Assembly (NCBI RefSeq): GCF_016862975.1
Contig: NZ_BONZ01000076.1
Span: forward strand, 1-64,000
Direction: 5' to 3'
From: Rugosimonospora africana
GTDB taxonomy: Bacteria > Actinomycetota > Actinomycetes > Mycobacteriales > Micromonosporaceae
DNA: 64,000 nucleotides
Of this stretch, positions 1 through 7,588 are shown piece after piece; the stretch's first letter is position 1, and each line of letters begins with the position of its first letter. The position numbers were made by a program, and so were the translations under genes. The notes under the pieces were generated by a model. That model made no database searches and was not told where the DNA came from. It saw only the letters and a program-made list of their open reading frames with translations.

Positions 1-1574
1 CCGACGTCGGCCTGGTCAAGTTCGACCTGCTCGGGCTGGGCATGCTGTCGGCACTGCACTACGCATTCGACATGATCGACTCCGAGCTGGACCTGTCCAC
101 GATGCCGCTGGACGATCCCGAGGTCTACGCGATGCTGACCAGGGCCGATTCGATCGGGGTGTTCCAGGTCGAGTCCCGGGCGCAGATGGCCACCCTGCCC
201 CGGCTGAAGCCGACGAAGTTCTACGACCTGGTCATCGAGGTGGCACTGATCCGGCCCGGACCGATCCAGGGCGGCTCGGTCCACCCGTACCTGCGCCGGG
301 CCAACGGACGCGAGGAGCCGACGGTCCCGCATCCGTTGATGGCCAAGGCGTTGGCCAAGACCAAGGGGGTGCCGCTGTTCCAGGAGCAGCTGATGCAGCT
401 GGCCATCGACGTCGCCGGGTTCAGCGCCGCCGAGGCCGATCTGCTGCGCCGGGCGATGAGCGCCAAGCGGTCCATGCAGCGGATGGCCGAGCTGCGCGAC
501 CGGCTGTACCAGGGCATGGCGGCCAACGGCATCACCGGTGCGCTCGCCGACGACATCTACCTGAAGCTGTCCTCGTTCGCGAACTTCGGGTTCCCGGAGA
601 GCCACGCGATGAGCTTCGCCTACCTGGTGTTCGCGAGCGCCTGGCTCAAGCGGTACCACCCGGCCGCGTTCTGCGCGGCGCTGCTGAGTGCCCAGCCGAT
701 GGGTTTCTACTCGCCGCAGACCCTGGTCGACGACGCGCGCCGGCACGGGGTGGAGATCCGCCGTCCGGACGTCAACGCCAGCGGGGCGAAGGCGAGCCTG
801 GAGGTCGCCGGCGCCCGCCGGGTGCGGGCCGGCGGGAGGGGCGAGCCGCCGACCGACTGGGGCAAGGGCGGTCCGGCGGTACGGATGGGGTTGGCCACCG
901 TACGGACTCTCGGCGACGACGTAGCCCAGCGCATCGAGGATGAGCGCCGGGAGCACGGCCCGTACCGTGACATGGTCGACCTGGCCCGGCGAGCGGCACT
1001 GACCACCGCGCAGCTCGAAGCGCTGGCCACGGCGGACGCGTTCGCCTGTTTTGGCCTGTCCCGCCGGGAGGCGCTGTGGGCGGCCGGCGCGGCGGCGCAG
1101 GAACGGGAGGGGCGGCTGCCCGGCACGGCCAGCGGGGTCGCCGCGCCGGTGCTGCCCGGGATGGACGCGATCGACCGGCTGGTGGCCGACGTCTGGGCGA
1201 CCGGGCTGTCCCCGCAGACTCACCCCGCCGAGTTCGCTCGGGAGCACCTGACCTCGATCGGCGCGCTGCCCATCGAGGCACTGGCCGGGCTGACCGGAGG
1301 GCGCCGGGTGTGCGTGGGCGGCATCGTCACCCACCGGCAGCGCCCGGCGACCGCGGGCGGGATCACCTTCATCAACCTCGAGGACGAGACCGGGCTGCTC
1401 AATGTGGTCTGCTCGCCCGGCCTCTGGCAGCGGTACCGCAGGGTGGCCCGGACCAGCCACGCGCTGCTCGTGCGGGGAATGCTGGAGAAGGTCGACGGCG
1501 TGATCAACTTGGTCGCCGACCGGTTGGCCCCGCTGAGCGTGCCGGTACGATCGCCGTCCCGCGACTTTCGCTGA
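1..1574 (+). CDS. dnaE2: Error-prone DNA polymerase III alpha subunit DnaE2 (ImuC), 3' part
   Basis: C-family polymerase used in damage-induced mutagenesis; in actinobacteria it works with ImuA'/ImuB and the beta clamp. The frame is open from base 3, so the N-terminal half lies before the window. Visible are the palm motif VKFDLLGLGML, the conserved block GVFQVESRAQMATLPRLKP, the FQEQLMQLAIDVAGF block, the FGFPESHAMSFAYLV block and a C-terminal OB fold (FINLEDETGLLNVVC). FPESHA separates DnaE2 from the replicative type, which has FNKAHS (compare the gene at 46982). It ends at TGA 1572-1574. The imuA'/imuB partners are not seen here and could lie upstream. Family call is secure; the activity is inferred from homologues. 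Confidence 0.95.
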   Translation, partial: DVGLVKFDLLGLGMLSALHYAFDMIDSELDLSTMPLDDPEVYAMLTRADSIGVFQVESRAQMATLPRLKPTKFYDLVIEVALIRPGPIQGGSVHPYLRRANGREEPTVPHPLMAKALAKTKGVPLFQEQLMQLAIDVAGFSAAEADLLRRAMSAKRSMQRMAELRDRLYQGMAANGITGALADDIYLKLSSFANFGFPESHAMSFAYLVFASAWLKRYHPAAFCAALLSAQPMGFYSPQTLVDDARRHGVEIRRPDVNASGAKASLEVAGARRVRAGGRGEPPTDWGKGGPAVRMGLATVRTLGDDVAQRIEDERREHGPYRDMVDLARRAALTTAQLEALATADAFACFGLSRREALWAAGAAAQEREGRLPGTASGVAAPVLPGMDAIDRLVADVWATGLSPQTHPAEFAREHLTSIGALPIEALAGLTGGRRVCVGGIVTHRQRPATAGGITFINLEDETGLLNVVCSPGLWQRYRRVARTSHALLVRGMLEKVDGVINLVADRLAPLSVPVRSPSRDFR

Positions 1575-1627
1575 CCCGCGGCGGCTCACACATTGCCCGC
1601 CCGGAAGCGGTAACGCGACGGGGGCCG

Positions 1628-1649
1628 CGGACACATAGAGGGGTGTCCG
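1628..1649. repeat. 7-bp inverted repeat upstream of ECF sigma gene
   Basis: CGGACAC (1628-1634) and GTGTCCG (1643-1649) flank an 8-nt spacer, 26 bp before the sigma-factor ATG. It could be an operator or an mRNA hairpin in the 100-bp dnaE2-sigma gap. No canonical -35/-10 pair is clear, which would fit an ECF-type self-recognised promoter. Function unproven. Confidence 0.4.
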
Positions 1650-1674
1650 TACCGGCCCGCAATGGGGAGATCAC

Positions 1675-2220
1675 ATGAAATCGCCGGGTGAGCGCGATGA
1701 GTCATGGTTCGCCAGCGTCTACACCGCGCACTACCCGGACCTCGTGAGATACGGGCTACGCCGGTTGGCCGACAGGGAGGCTTCCGTCGAGCTGACCCAG
1801 GAGGTCTTCGTCGTCGCCTGGCGCCGTCGCGCGGAGGTACCCGAACACAGCCTGCCCTGGCTGTACGGGGTGGCCCGCCACCTGCTCGCCAATCACTGGC
1901 GTGGTCGCCGCGCCAATCCCGCCGCACTGCCGCTGGATGAGCCGGACGCGCTGCCGCATCCCGTCGGGGGCGGCGAGCTGGATTCGGTCTCCGGCCTGAT
2001 CGACCTGCGCACCGCGTTGGCCATGCTGACCGACGCCGACCGGGAGATCCTCTGGCTCATCGGCTGGGAGCAGCTCAGCGTCTCCGAGGCCGCGGTCGCG
2101 CTGCATTGCAGCCGGACCGCGGCGGCCGTACGCCTGCATCGCGCCCGCAAACGGCTGGCCGCCGTGATGGCGGCGCCATCGCGGGCCGTCCGCCCGAGCC
2201 CGGCACCCGTCCGCCCCTGA
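1675..2220 (+). CDS. ECF-family RNA polymerase sigma factor
   Basis: 181-residue alternative sigma factor. Region 2 spans about residues 12-80 (YTAHYPDLVRYGLRRL, ELTQEVFVVAWRR, LPWLYGVARHLLANHWR) and recognises the -10 element. Region 4 spans about 112-165 (LTDADREILWLIGWEQLSVSEAAVALHCSRTAAAVRLHRARKRL), a helix-turn-helix for the -35. There is no extra C-terminal domain. The next gene, 71 bp downstream, encodes a membrane-anchored protein of the kind that often accompanies this sigma group, so they probably form a sigma/sensor pair. The regulon is not predictable from the window. Confidence 0.9.
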   Translation: MKSPGERDESWFASVYTAHYPDLVRYGLRRLADREASVELTQEVFVVAWRRRAEVPEHSLPWLYGVARHLLANHWRGRRANPAALPLDEPDALPHPVGGGELDSVSGLIDLRTALAMLTDADREILWLIGWEQLSVSEAAVALHCSRTAAAVRLHRARKRLAAVMAAPSRAVRPSPAPVRP

Positions 2221-2291
2221 AGCCACCGCCGCCCCCACCGCTGCCCGCCGCCTCCCATCGCCGCCTCCCATCGCGAACGGATGGAGATCCC

Positions 2292-3326
2292 ATGTTCGGA
2301 GAACGCCAGATCCAGACTCTCCTCGGGCCGGCCGACCCGGCCCGGGACGTGACGGTGCCGCCCGCCCCGTGCTCACCGCGGGAGCTCATCGCGCGGGCCG
2401 AGGCCGCCGCGCGCGACAGCGCCGTGGCCCACCGCGCCGGTGCTCGGCGTACCCGGCCCAGCCGCCGGCTGGTACTGATCGCCGCGGCGGCGGCCGTCAT
2501 CGCCGGCGCCGGTACCACCGCCGCGGTCGCCCTCCGGCGGGACGCCGGGACGGCCACCGGCACGCCGAACGGAACCCAACTGGGGCCGGTACTGCAACCG
2601 ATCGCCTACCAGTACGAGACCGACCCGCCACCGGCCGCCAGCTACCTGCGTACGCTCGCCGGCCAGCTCACCGCCACTCCGTACGACGGCCACACCGGCC
2701 GGTACGCGTACCACGACTACAAGGACTGGGGCGGGATGGAGGCGACCAGCCCGGAGGGCTACACGATGAGCTACGTGGAGGAGCGGCGGACCTGGGTGGC
2801 ACCGGACGGCTCCGGCCGGATCCGGACGACCACGTTGCCGCCGGAGTTTCCCGACGCCGCATCGCAGCGCTACTACCAGCAGAAACTCGGCGGCAGGCCG
2901 GCCGTGCAGCCGGGGCGGCCGTACGACGACGTGCCGGCCGGCATGGCCGGTCCGGGGCAGCCGCTGACGTCCGACCGTGCCGAACTCGCCCAGAAGCTGC
3001 ACGTGGACGAGGGCGGCGGTGCCACGGCCAAGACCATCATGGACAAGTACCAGGCGTACATCGTTCCCCGGGCGGCCCGGGCGCAGATCCTGGACATCCT
3101 GGCCGACCTGCCCGGATTCGTCTGGCGTGGCCAGGTGACCGACCGGGCCGGGCGTGCCGGCGTGGCGGTCAGCTTCGATGATCCGCAGAACGACCAGCAG
3201 TCGATCATGATCTTCGACGCTCACACCGGCGAGCTGTACGCGCACGAGATCGTGTCGATGCGCGAGCGGCGGGTCGCGGTATACACCCTGTTCCTGCGGT
3301 ACGGCTACGCCGACCAGTTGGGTTGA
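2292..3326 (+). CDS. Membrane-anchored CU044_5270-like protein, putative partner of ECF sigma factor
   Basis: 344 residues starting at ATG 2292 (MFGERQIQTLLGP). The N-terminus is short and cytoplasmic, followed by a basic stretch (RRTRPSRR) and one hydrophobic segment at about residues 58-80 (LVLIAAAAAVIAGAGTTAAVAL). The rest is probably extracellular. Architecture and position right after an ECF sigma gene match the CU044_5270 family, which actinobacteria carry in many copies. A role as anti-sigma or co-sensor is inferred only; no zinc-binding ZAS motif (HxxxCxxC) is visible in the cytoplasmic part. The start is chosen because the longer frame upstream runs into low-complexity proline codons. 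Confidence 0.65.
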   Translation: MFGERQIQTLLGPADPARDVTVPPAPCSPRELIARAEAAARDSAVAHRAGARRTRPSRRLVLIAAAAAVIAGAGTTAAVALRRDAGTATGTPNGTQLGPVLQPIAYQYETDPPPAASYLRTLAGQLTATPYDGHTGRYAYHDYKDWGGMEATSPEGYTMSYVEERRTWVAPDGSGRIRTTTLPPEFPDAASQRYYQQKLGGRPAVQPGRPYDDVPAGMAGPGQPLTSDRAELAQKLHVDEGGGATAKTIMDKYQAYIVPRAARAQILDILADLPGFVWRGQVTDRAGRAGVAVSFDDPQNDQQSIMIFDAHTGELYAHEIVSMRERRVAVYTLFLRYGYADQLG

Positions 3327-3527
3327 CGCCACCCGCCGACGGGGGACCGCCCGCGACCGTGCTCCCCGAGGCGCGGTCGCGGCGGCGTGCGCCGGGGTTG
3401 GCAGCGCGCGGGCCGGCCGGTCCGGCACGCGGCGAGCCCGACCGCCGTCGGCTGGCTGGTAGCGCTCGCCCGGCTGGGCGGTCCGGCGCAGCCGCAAGCC
3501 CGACCGCCGTCCGCGTAGGCTGCCGGA
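3327..3527. other. GC-rich intergenic tract with an imperfect ~62-bp duplication
   Basis: No gene seen. The block AGCCCGACCGCCGTC occurs twice (near 3435 and 3497), each preceded by GGTCCGGC, giving an imperfect tandem duplication of about 62 bp that ends at the promoter of the next gene. Confidence 0.5.
3516..3521 (+). promoter_or_regulatory. -10 box TAGGCT of a probable leaderless promoter
   Basis: TAGGCT ends 6 nt before GTG 3528, with no Shine-Dalgarno in between. This places the transcription start at or beside the start codon. Confidence 0.5.
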
Positions 3528-4259
3528 GTGGAGCGAACACACACCCGACCGGCCGGGCCGCGGACCGCCGTGGTCTGGGCCGCGCTGCGTGAGGAGACCG
3601 ACCGCCGGGGTGCCAGCCTCGTCGTGGTCGATGTCGGCGGTGGTACCGGCGGGTTCGCCGTACCGCTGGCCGAGACCGGGCACCGGGTCACCGTCGTCGA
3701 TGCCAGCCCGGACGCGCTGGCCGCGCTGACCCGGCGGGCGGCCGAGGCCGGGGTGGCCGGGCGGGTGGCCGCGATCCAGGGCGACGGTGATCGCCTGGCC
3801 GAACTGGTGCCGGCCGGCTCGGCCGACCTGATCCTGTGCCACAGCCTGCTGGAAGTCGTCGACGACCCGGCCGAGGTGGTCCACGCGCTCGCGGCCACGC
3901 TGCGCCCGGGCGGCGCACTGTCGGTGGTGGTCGCCAACCGGGCCGCCGCGGTGCTGTCCCGTGCCATGAACGGGCACCTCGACGCGGCCGGGGCGCTGCT
4001 GCGCGACCCGGACGGGCGGGCCGGACCGGGCGACAAGCTGCGCCGGCGTTTTGACCCGGCCGAGGCCGCCGCGCTGCTGGGCGCCGCCGGGCTGACCGTG
4101 GAGAAGATCCAGGGGGTACGCGTACTCGCCGACCTGGTACCCGGCGGGGTCGCCGACGCCGACCCGGATGCCCTGCTGGCATTCGAGCTGGCTGCCGCGG
4201 AGCTGCCGCCCTACCGGGACATCGCCACTGCGCTGCACGTGTACGCGCGAAAGCCGTGA
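3528..4259 (+). CDS. Class I SAM-dependent methyltransferase
   Basis: 243 residues. Motif I of the Rossmann fold is at about residues 27-52 (VVDVGGGTGGFAVPLAETG, then VTVVDAS), with motif II/III near DLILCHSLLEVVDDP. The domain belongs to the Methyltransf_11/25 group, whose substrates cannot be read from sequence. The start is GTG 3528, directly behind a TAGGCT box. The stop overlaps the GTG of the following phosphodiesterase-like gene (GTGA), so the two are translationally coupled. Substrate unknown. Confidence 0.85.
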   Translation: MERTHTRPAGPRTAVVWAALREETDRRGASLVVVDVGGGTGGFAVPLAETGHRVTVVDASPDALAALTRRAAEAGVAGRVAAIQGDGDRLAELVPAGSADLILCHSLLEVVDDPAEVVHALAATLRPGGALSVVVANRAAAVLSRAMNGHLDAAGALLRDPDGRAGPGDKLRRRFDPAEAAALLGAAGLTVEKIQGVRVLADLVPGGVADADPDALLAFELAAAELPPYRDIATALHVYARKP

Positions 4260-5395
4260 TCGCTGACGACAGCGCGGCCGGTGGCCTGGCCGACGTGCTG
4301 CCCAGCGCGCTGGCCGTGCTCGGCGTGCCGGACAGTCCCGACGCGCTGGGACTGCGGGAGCGCCTGGATGGGGTACGGCGCATCGTCGTGCTGCTCGTCG
4401 ACGGGCTCGGGTATCACCTGCTGCCGCTCGCCGCGCCGACCGCCCCGACCCTGGCCGAGGTGCTCGCCGGCCGGCTCGGCACGCTGACCGAGCTGGCCGC
4501 GCCGTTCCCGTCCACCACCCCGGTCAGCCTGGCCACGCTCTGCACCGGGGTGCCCTCCGGTGCGCACGGCATCCTCGGCTTCACGGTCAACGTCCCCGGT
4601 ACCCGCCGGGTGCTCAGCCACGTGACCTGGTCCGGCGATCCGGACCCGGGCCGGTGGCAGCCGGTACCGACGCAGTTCGCGCGTGCCGCCCGGGCCGGCG
4701 TACCGGCGTGCGTGGTGGCCCGGCCCGAGTTCGCGGGCAGCGGGCTGAGCGAGGCCGTGTACCGGGGCGCCCGGTACCTCGGCGCCCCCGACGAGTCGCT
4801 GGCCGACCGGATCCTCGATGCGCTGGCGGAGCACCGGCTCGTCTACGGCTACTACCCCCAGCTGGACACCACGGCGCACGTCTCGGGCATCGCGTCAGAG
4901 GAGTGGGCCGCGGCGGCGTCCGATGTGGACAGGCTGCTCGCCCGGCTGGTCGGCGGCCTGCCGGCGGATGCCGCGCTGCTGGTCAGCGCCGACCACGGGA
5001 TGCTGGACGTGCCGGCCGACCACCGGTTCGATCTGGCCGACGACGCGCGGCTGCGCGAGGGTGTCGCGGTGATGGCCGGTGAGCCCCGGGTGCGGTATCT
5101 GCACACGGCTCCGGGCGCCGTACCGGACGTGCTGGCCGCGTGGCGCGACGCGCTCGGGCCGGCCGCCCGGGTCTACAGCCGCGAGGAGGCGGTCGCCGCC
5201 GGGTACTTCGGCCCCGTACCCGAGGAGCACCTCGCGCGCATCGGCGACGTGGTGGTGATCTGCCAGGACCGGTATGTGGTTCTGGACAGCCGGCGGGAGC
5301 GGAACACCGTGTGCCGGCTGGTCGCGTACCACGGTTCAGACAGCGACGTAGAGCGCGGCGTACCCCTTGTCGTCTACAGTGGACAATCGGCCTAG
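4256..5395 (+). CDS. Alkaline phosphatase superfamily protein (nucleotide pyrophosphatase/phosphodiesterase-like)
   Basis: 379 residues. Superfamily metal and nucleophile motifs are present: IVVLLVDGLGYH (metal-binding Asp), AAPFPSTTPVSLATLCTG (the Thr region that acts as nucleophile), YPQLDTTAHVSG (Asp/His metal ligands) and LVSADHGMLDV (Asp-His). No signal peptide or membrane segment is evident, so it is probably cytoplasmic. GTG start 4256 overlaps the methyltransferase stop by 4 bases. Physiological substrate unknown. Confidence 0.85.
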   Translation: MIADDSAAGGLADVLPSALAVLGVPDSPDALGLRERLDGVRRIVVLLVDGLGYHLLPLAAPTAPTLAEVLAGRLGTLTELAAPFPSTTPVSLATLCTGVPSGAHGILGFTVNVPGTRRVLSHVTWSGDPDPGRWQPVPTQFARAARAGVPACVVARPEFAGSGLSEAVYRGARYLGAPDESLADRILDALAEHRLVYGYYPQLDTTAHVSGIASEEWAAAASDVDRLLARLVGGLPADAALLVSADHGMLDVPADHRFDLADDARLREGVAVMAGEPRVRYLHTAPGAVPDVLAAWRDALGPAARVYSREEAVAAGYFGPVPEEHLARIGDVVVICQDRYVVLDSRRERNTVCRLVAYHGSDSDVERGVPLVVYSGQSA

Positions 5396-5520
5396 AGCGA
5401 CCGCGGTGGTCTAGTTCGCTAGAAAGCTCACCAGCGCGCACGAGCCGGACATCACGGACCGGCGCCGGGCGGCGGCGAGCCGCGCCGGCGCGAGCGGCCG
5501 GGAATGTCGGGGGGCCGGGT

Positions 5521-5526
5521 TACCCT
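5521..5526 (+). promoter_or_regulatory. -10 box TACCCT of a probable leaderless promoter for dinB
   Basis: TACCCT ends 6 nt before GTG 5533. No Shine-Dalgarno precedes the GTG. Confidence 0.5.
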
Positions 5527-5532
5527 CCTGAC

Positions 5533-6888
5533 GTGGGGCGTAGCCAGCAGGTGCCACGGGGAGACGCGGCCGGATTCGGACCCGACGCGGACGACACCGG
5601 CTGCGTCATCCTGCACGTGGACATGGACGCGTTCTTCGCCTCTGTCGAGGTGCGCCGCCGCCCCGAGTTGCGTGGCCGTCCGGTGGTCGTTGGCGGGATC
5701 GGTCCTCGCGGCGTGGTCAGTTCCGCGAGCTACGAGGCCCGGACCTTCGGCGTGCGCAGCGCGATGCCCAGTGTGAGGGCGCGGCGGCTGTGCCCCGGAG
5801 CGGTCTTCCTGCCGCCCGATTTCACCGAATATTCGCGGGCGTCGCGGGCGGTGATGCAGATCTTCCGGGAGATCACCCCGCTCGTCGAGCCGCTCTCCAT
5901 GGACGAGGCGTTCCTCGATGTGGCCGGCGCCCGGCGCCTGCTCGGCCGGCCGGCGGCCATCGCCGCGACGATCCGCCGCCGGGTCGCGGAGGAGCAGGCA
6001 CTGACCTGCTCGGTAGGGGTGGCGCCGAGCAAGTTCGTGGCCAAGCTCGCGTCCACCCGGGCCAAGCCCGACGGCATGGTGGTCGTGCCCGCCGGCCGGG
6101 TCCTGGACTACCTTCACCCGCTGCCGGTAGCCGCGCTGTGGGGAGTGGGGGAGCGCAGCGCCGAGGCCCTGCGCCGGCTCGGCCTGACCACCATCCGCGA
6201 TCTCGCCCAGGCGCCGGTCGGCATGATCCGGTCCGCGCTCGGCGAGGCGGCGGCCAGCCACCTGCACGAGTTGGCCTGGGGACGTGATCCGCGGGCGGTG
6301 GTGCCGGAGCACGTGGAGAAGTCCATCGGTGCGGAAACGACGTTTGACGACGACATCGACGATCCGCTGGTGATCCGGCGCACTCTGCTCGCCTTGGCAG
6401 GCAAGGCGGCGGCTCGGCTGCGCCAGACGGGCCAGGCCGGCCGCACGGTGTCGATCAAGGTGAGGCTCGCCGACTTCCGCACCGTCAGCCGTTCCCGGAC
6501 ACTCCCCGGGCCGACCGATGTGACCAACGAAGTCTTTGAGACGGCTTGGGCGCTCTATGACATATTGCGGCCCGGCGACCGGATCCGGCTTCTCGGCGTG
6601 CGCATCGAGGGGCTGATCGAGGCGGAGCGGGCGCCCCGCCAGCTCGCCCTCGACGGCCGGGAGCACGGCTGGGCGGAGGCGGAACGCGCGGCCGACGCGG
6701 CGGTGGCCAGGTTCGGCGCCGGGGCGGTGCGCCCCGCCAGCCTGCTGGACAAGGGCCCAGGTCGGGTCGGCGAGTCGGAGTGGTCGGGGATGCCGGGACC
6801 CTGGAACGGGGCCCGAGAGGAGGCCGCTCCCGGAAAATCCCGACACCTGAGTGTCGACCGGCTTTCCGACCCGGGTAGCCCCTCGTAG
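5533..6888 (+). CDS. dinB: DNA polymerase IV (Y-family translesion polymerase)
   Basis: 451 residues from GTG 5533. The catalytic core begins ILHVDMDAFFASVEVRR (first metal-binding Asp, steric-gate Phe region), continues with SYEARTFGVRSAMP and has the acidic pair in PLSMDEAFLDV. Thumb and little-finger domains follow (KFVAKLASTRAKPDG, LWGVGERSAEALRRLG, ETTFDDDID). The frame is open further upstream but conservation starts only at DDTGCVILHVD, and the TACCCT box supports 5533. A tail of about 45 residues after the little finger is poorly conserved. It lies 4 kb from dnaE2, so two lesion-bypass polymerases are near neighbours. Confidence 0.93.
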   Translation: MGRSQQVPRGDAAGFGPDADDTGCVILHVDMDAFFASVEVRRRPELRGRPVVVGGIGPRGVVSSASYEARTFGVRSAMPSVRARRLCPGAVFLPPDFTEYSRASRAVMQIFREITPLVEPLSMDEAFLDVAGARRLLGRPAAIAATIRRRVAEEQALTCSVGVAPSKFVAKLASTRAKPDGMVVVPAGRVLDYLHPLPVAALWGVGERSAEALRRLGLTTIRDLAQAPVGMIRSALGEAAASHLHELAWGRDPRAVVPEHVEKSIGAETTFDDDIDDPLVIRRTLLALAGKAAARLRQTGQAGRTVSIKVRLADFRTVSRSRTLPGPTDVTNEVFETAWALYDILRPGDRIRLLGVRIEGLIEAERAPRQLALDGREHGWAEAERAADAAVARFGAGAVRPASLLDKGPGRVGESEWSGMPGPWNGAREEAAPGKSRHLSVDRLSDPGSPS

Positions 6889-6968
6889 ACTTGCCGGTAA
6901 GCAGCCACCCGGCTGTCACGGTCCGTCGATCCATACTGGAGAGACATCAATGACCGGGGAGGAGTGCC

Positions 6969-7352
6969 GTGCCGCTCTCGGAACACGAGCAGCGGCTGTT
7001 CGAGCAGATCGAGCGGTCGCTTGCCGAGGATCCAAAATTCGCCTCGGCCGTGCGCGCCACCGACCCGCGTTTTCACGCCCGACGCCGGCTGTTGGTCGCC
7101 GGCGCTCTCGTCGTCGCTGGTCTGGCGTTGGTCGTTTATGGTGCCGTCAGCAAGAGTGCCCTGCTAGGCGTGGCGGGTTTCGTCGTCATGCTGGTCGCCG
7201 CCGCGTTCGGGCTGACATCCCTGCGCCGATCGCACGGCACCGAGCTGCGATCGGTCGGCGGGGTAGCCAGCCGACCCACCCGGCAACGACGTAGTTCCTT
7301 GATCGACCGGCTGGAGGAGCGCTGGCGCCAGCGCCCGGAGGACAGAGGGTAA
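6969..7352 (+). CDS. DUF3040 domain membrane protein
   Basis: 127 residues. It opens with the DUF3040 signature LSEHEQRLFEQIERSLAEDPKFA and has two adjacent hydrophobic segments at about residues 41-59 and 64-83, then a basic tail. DUF3040 proteins are small actinobacterial membrane proteins of unknown function, often found near division genes. The start is GTG 6969, preceded by GGGGAGGAG. A perfect hairpin follows 34 bp after the stop. Confidence 0.88.
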   Translation: MPLSEHEQRLFEQIERSLAEDPKFASAVRATDPRFHARRRLLVAGALVVAGLALVVYGAVSKSALLGVAGFVVMLVAAAFGLTSLRRSHGTELRSVGGVASRPTRQRRSSLIDRLEERWRQRPEDRG

Positions 7353-7386
7353 GCGCTTCGACTGTCCCGGACAGTCATCGGTGTGG

Positions 7387-7422
7387 CGTGGAAGGGCGGT
7401 CCTAACGGGCCGCCCTTCCACG
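7387..7422. terminator. Perfect 13-bp hairpin, probable bidirectional terminator
   Basis: CGTGGAAGGGCGG (7387-7399) pairs perfectly with 7410-7422 around a 10-nt loop. It lies between the convergent DUF3040 and transglutaminase genes. There is no T-run, so termination may be of the T-poor actinobacterial type. Confidence 0.65.
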
Positions 7423-7539
7423 CACCTCACCCAGGCTCACCCCTGCACCTCACACCCAGGCTCACCCCTGCACCTCACCCAGGCTCACCCCTGCGGCTCA
7501 CCCCGGCTCGCCCCTGCGGCTCACCCGCGGCTGACCCTG
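7423..7539. repeat. 23-bp tandem repeat, about five copies
   Basis: Units at 7423-7445, 7446-7470 (25 bp), 7471-7493, 7494-7516 and 7517-7539. Copies 1 and 3 are identical, copy 2 carries a 2-bp insertion, and copies 4 and 5 diverge. Each unit pairs a CTCACCC-type block with a CCCCTG or CCCTG end. The array starts exactly where the preceding hairpin ends. The rest of the gap to 7588 holds no gene. Confidence 0.8.
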
Positions 7540-7588
7540 TCTGGCTGACGCCCGCCCGAGAGTGGCGGGCGCCCGATCTCCCGAAGCT

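Noticed and set aside
7423-7539. Small gene in the repeat tract after DUF3040
   Set aside because: Frames there translate to repetitive Pro/Leu/His strings with no start signal or domain.
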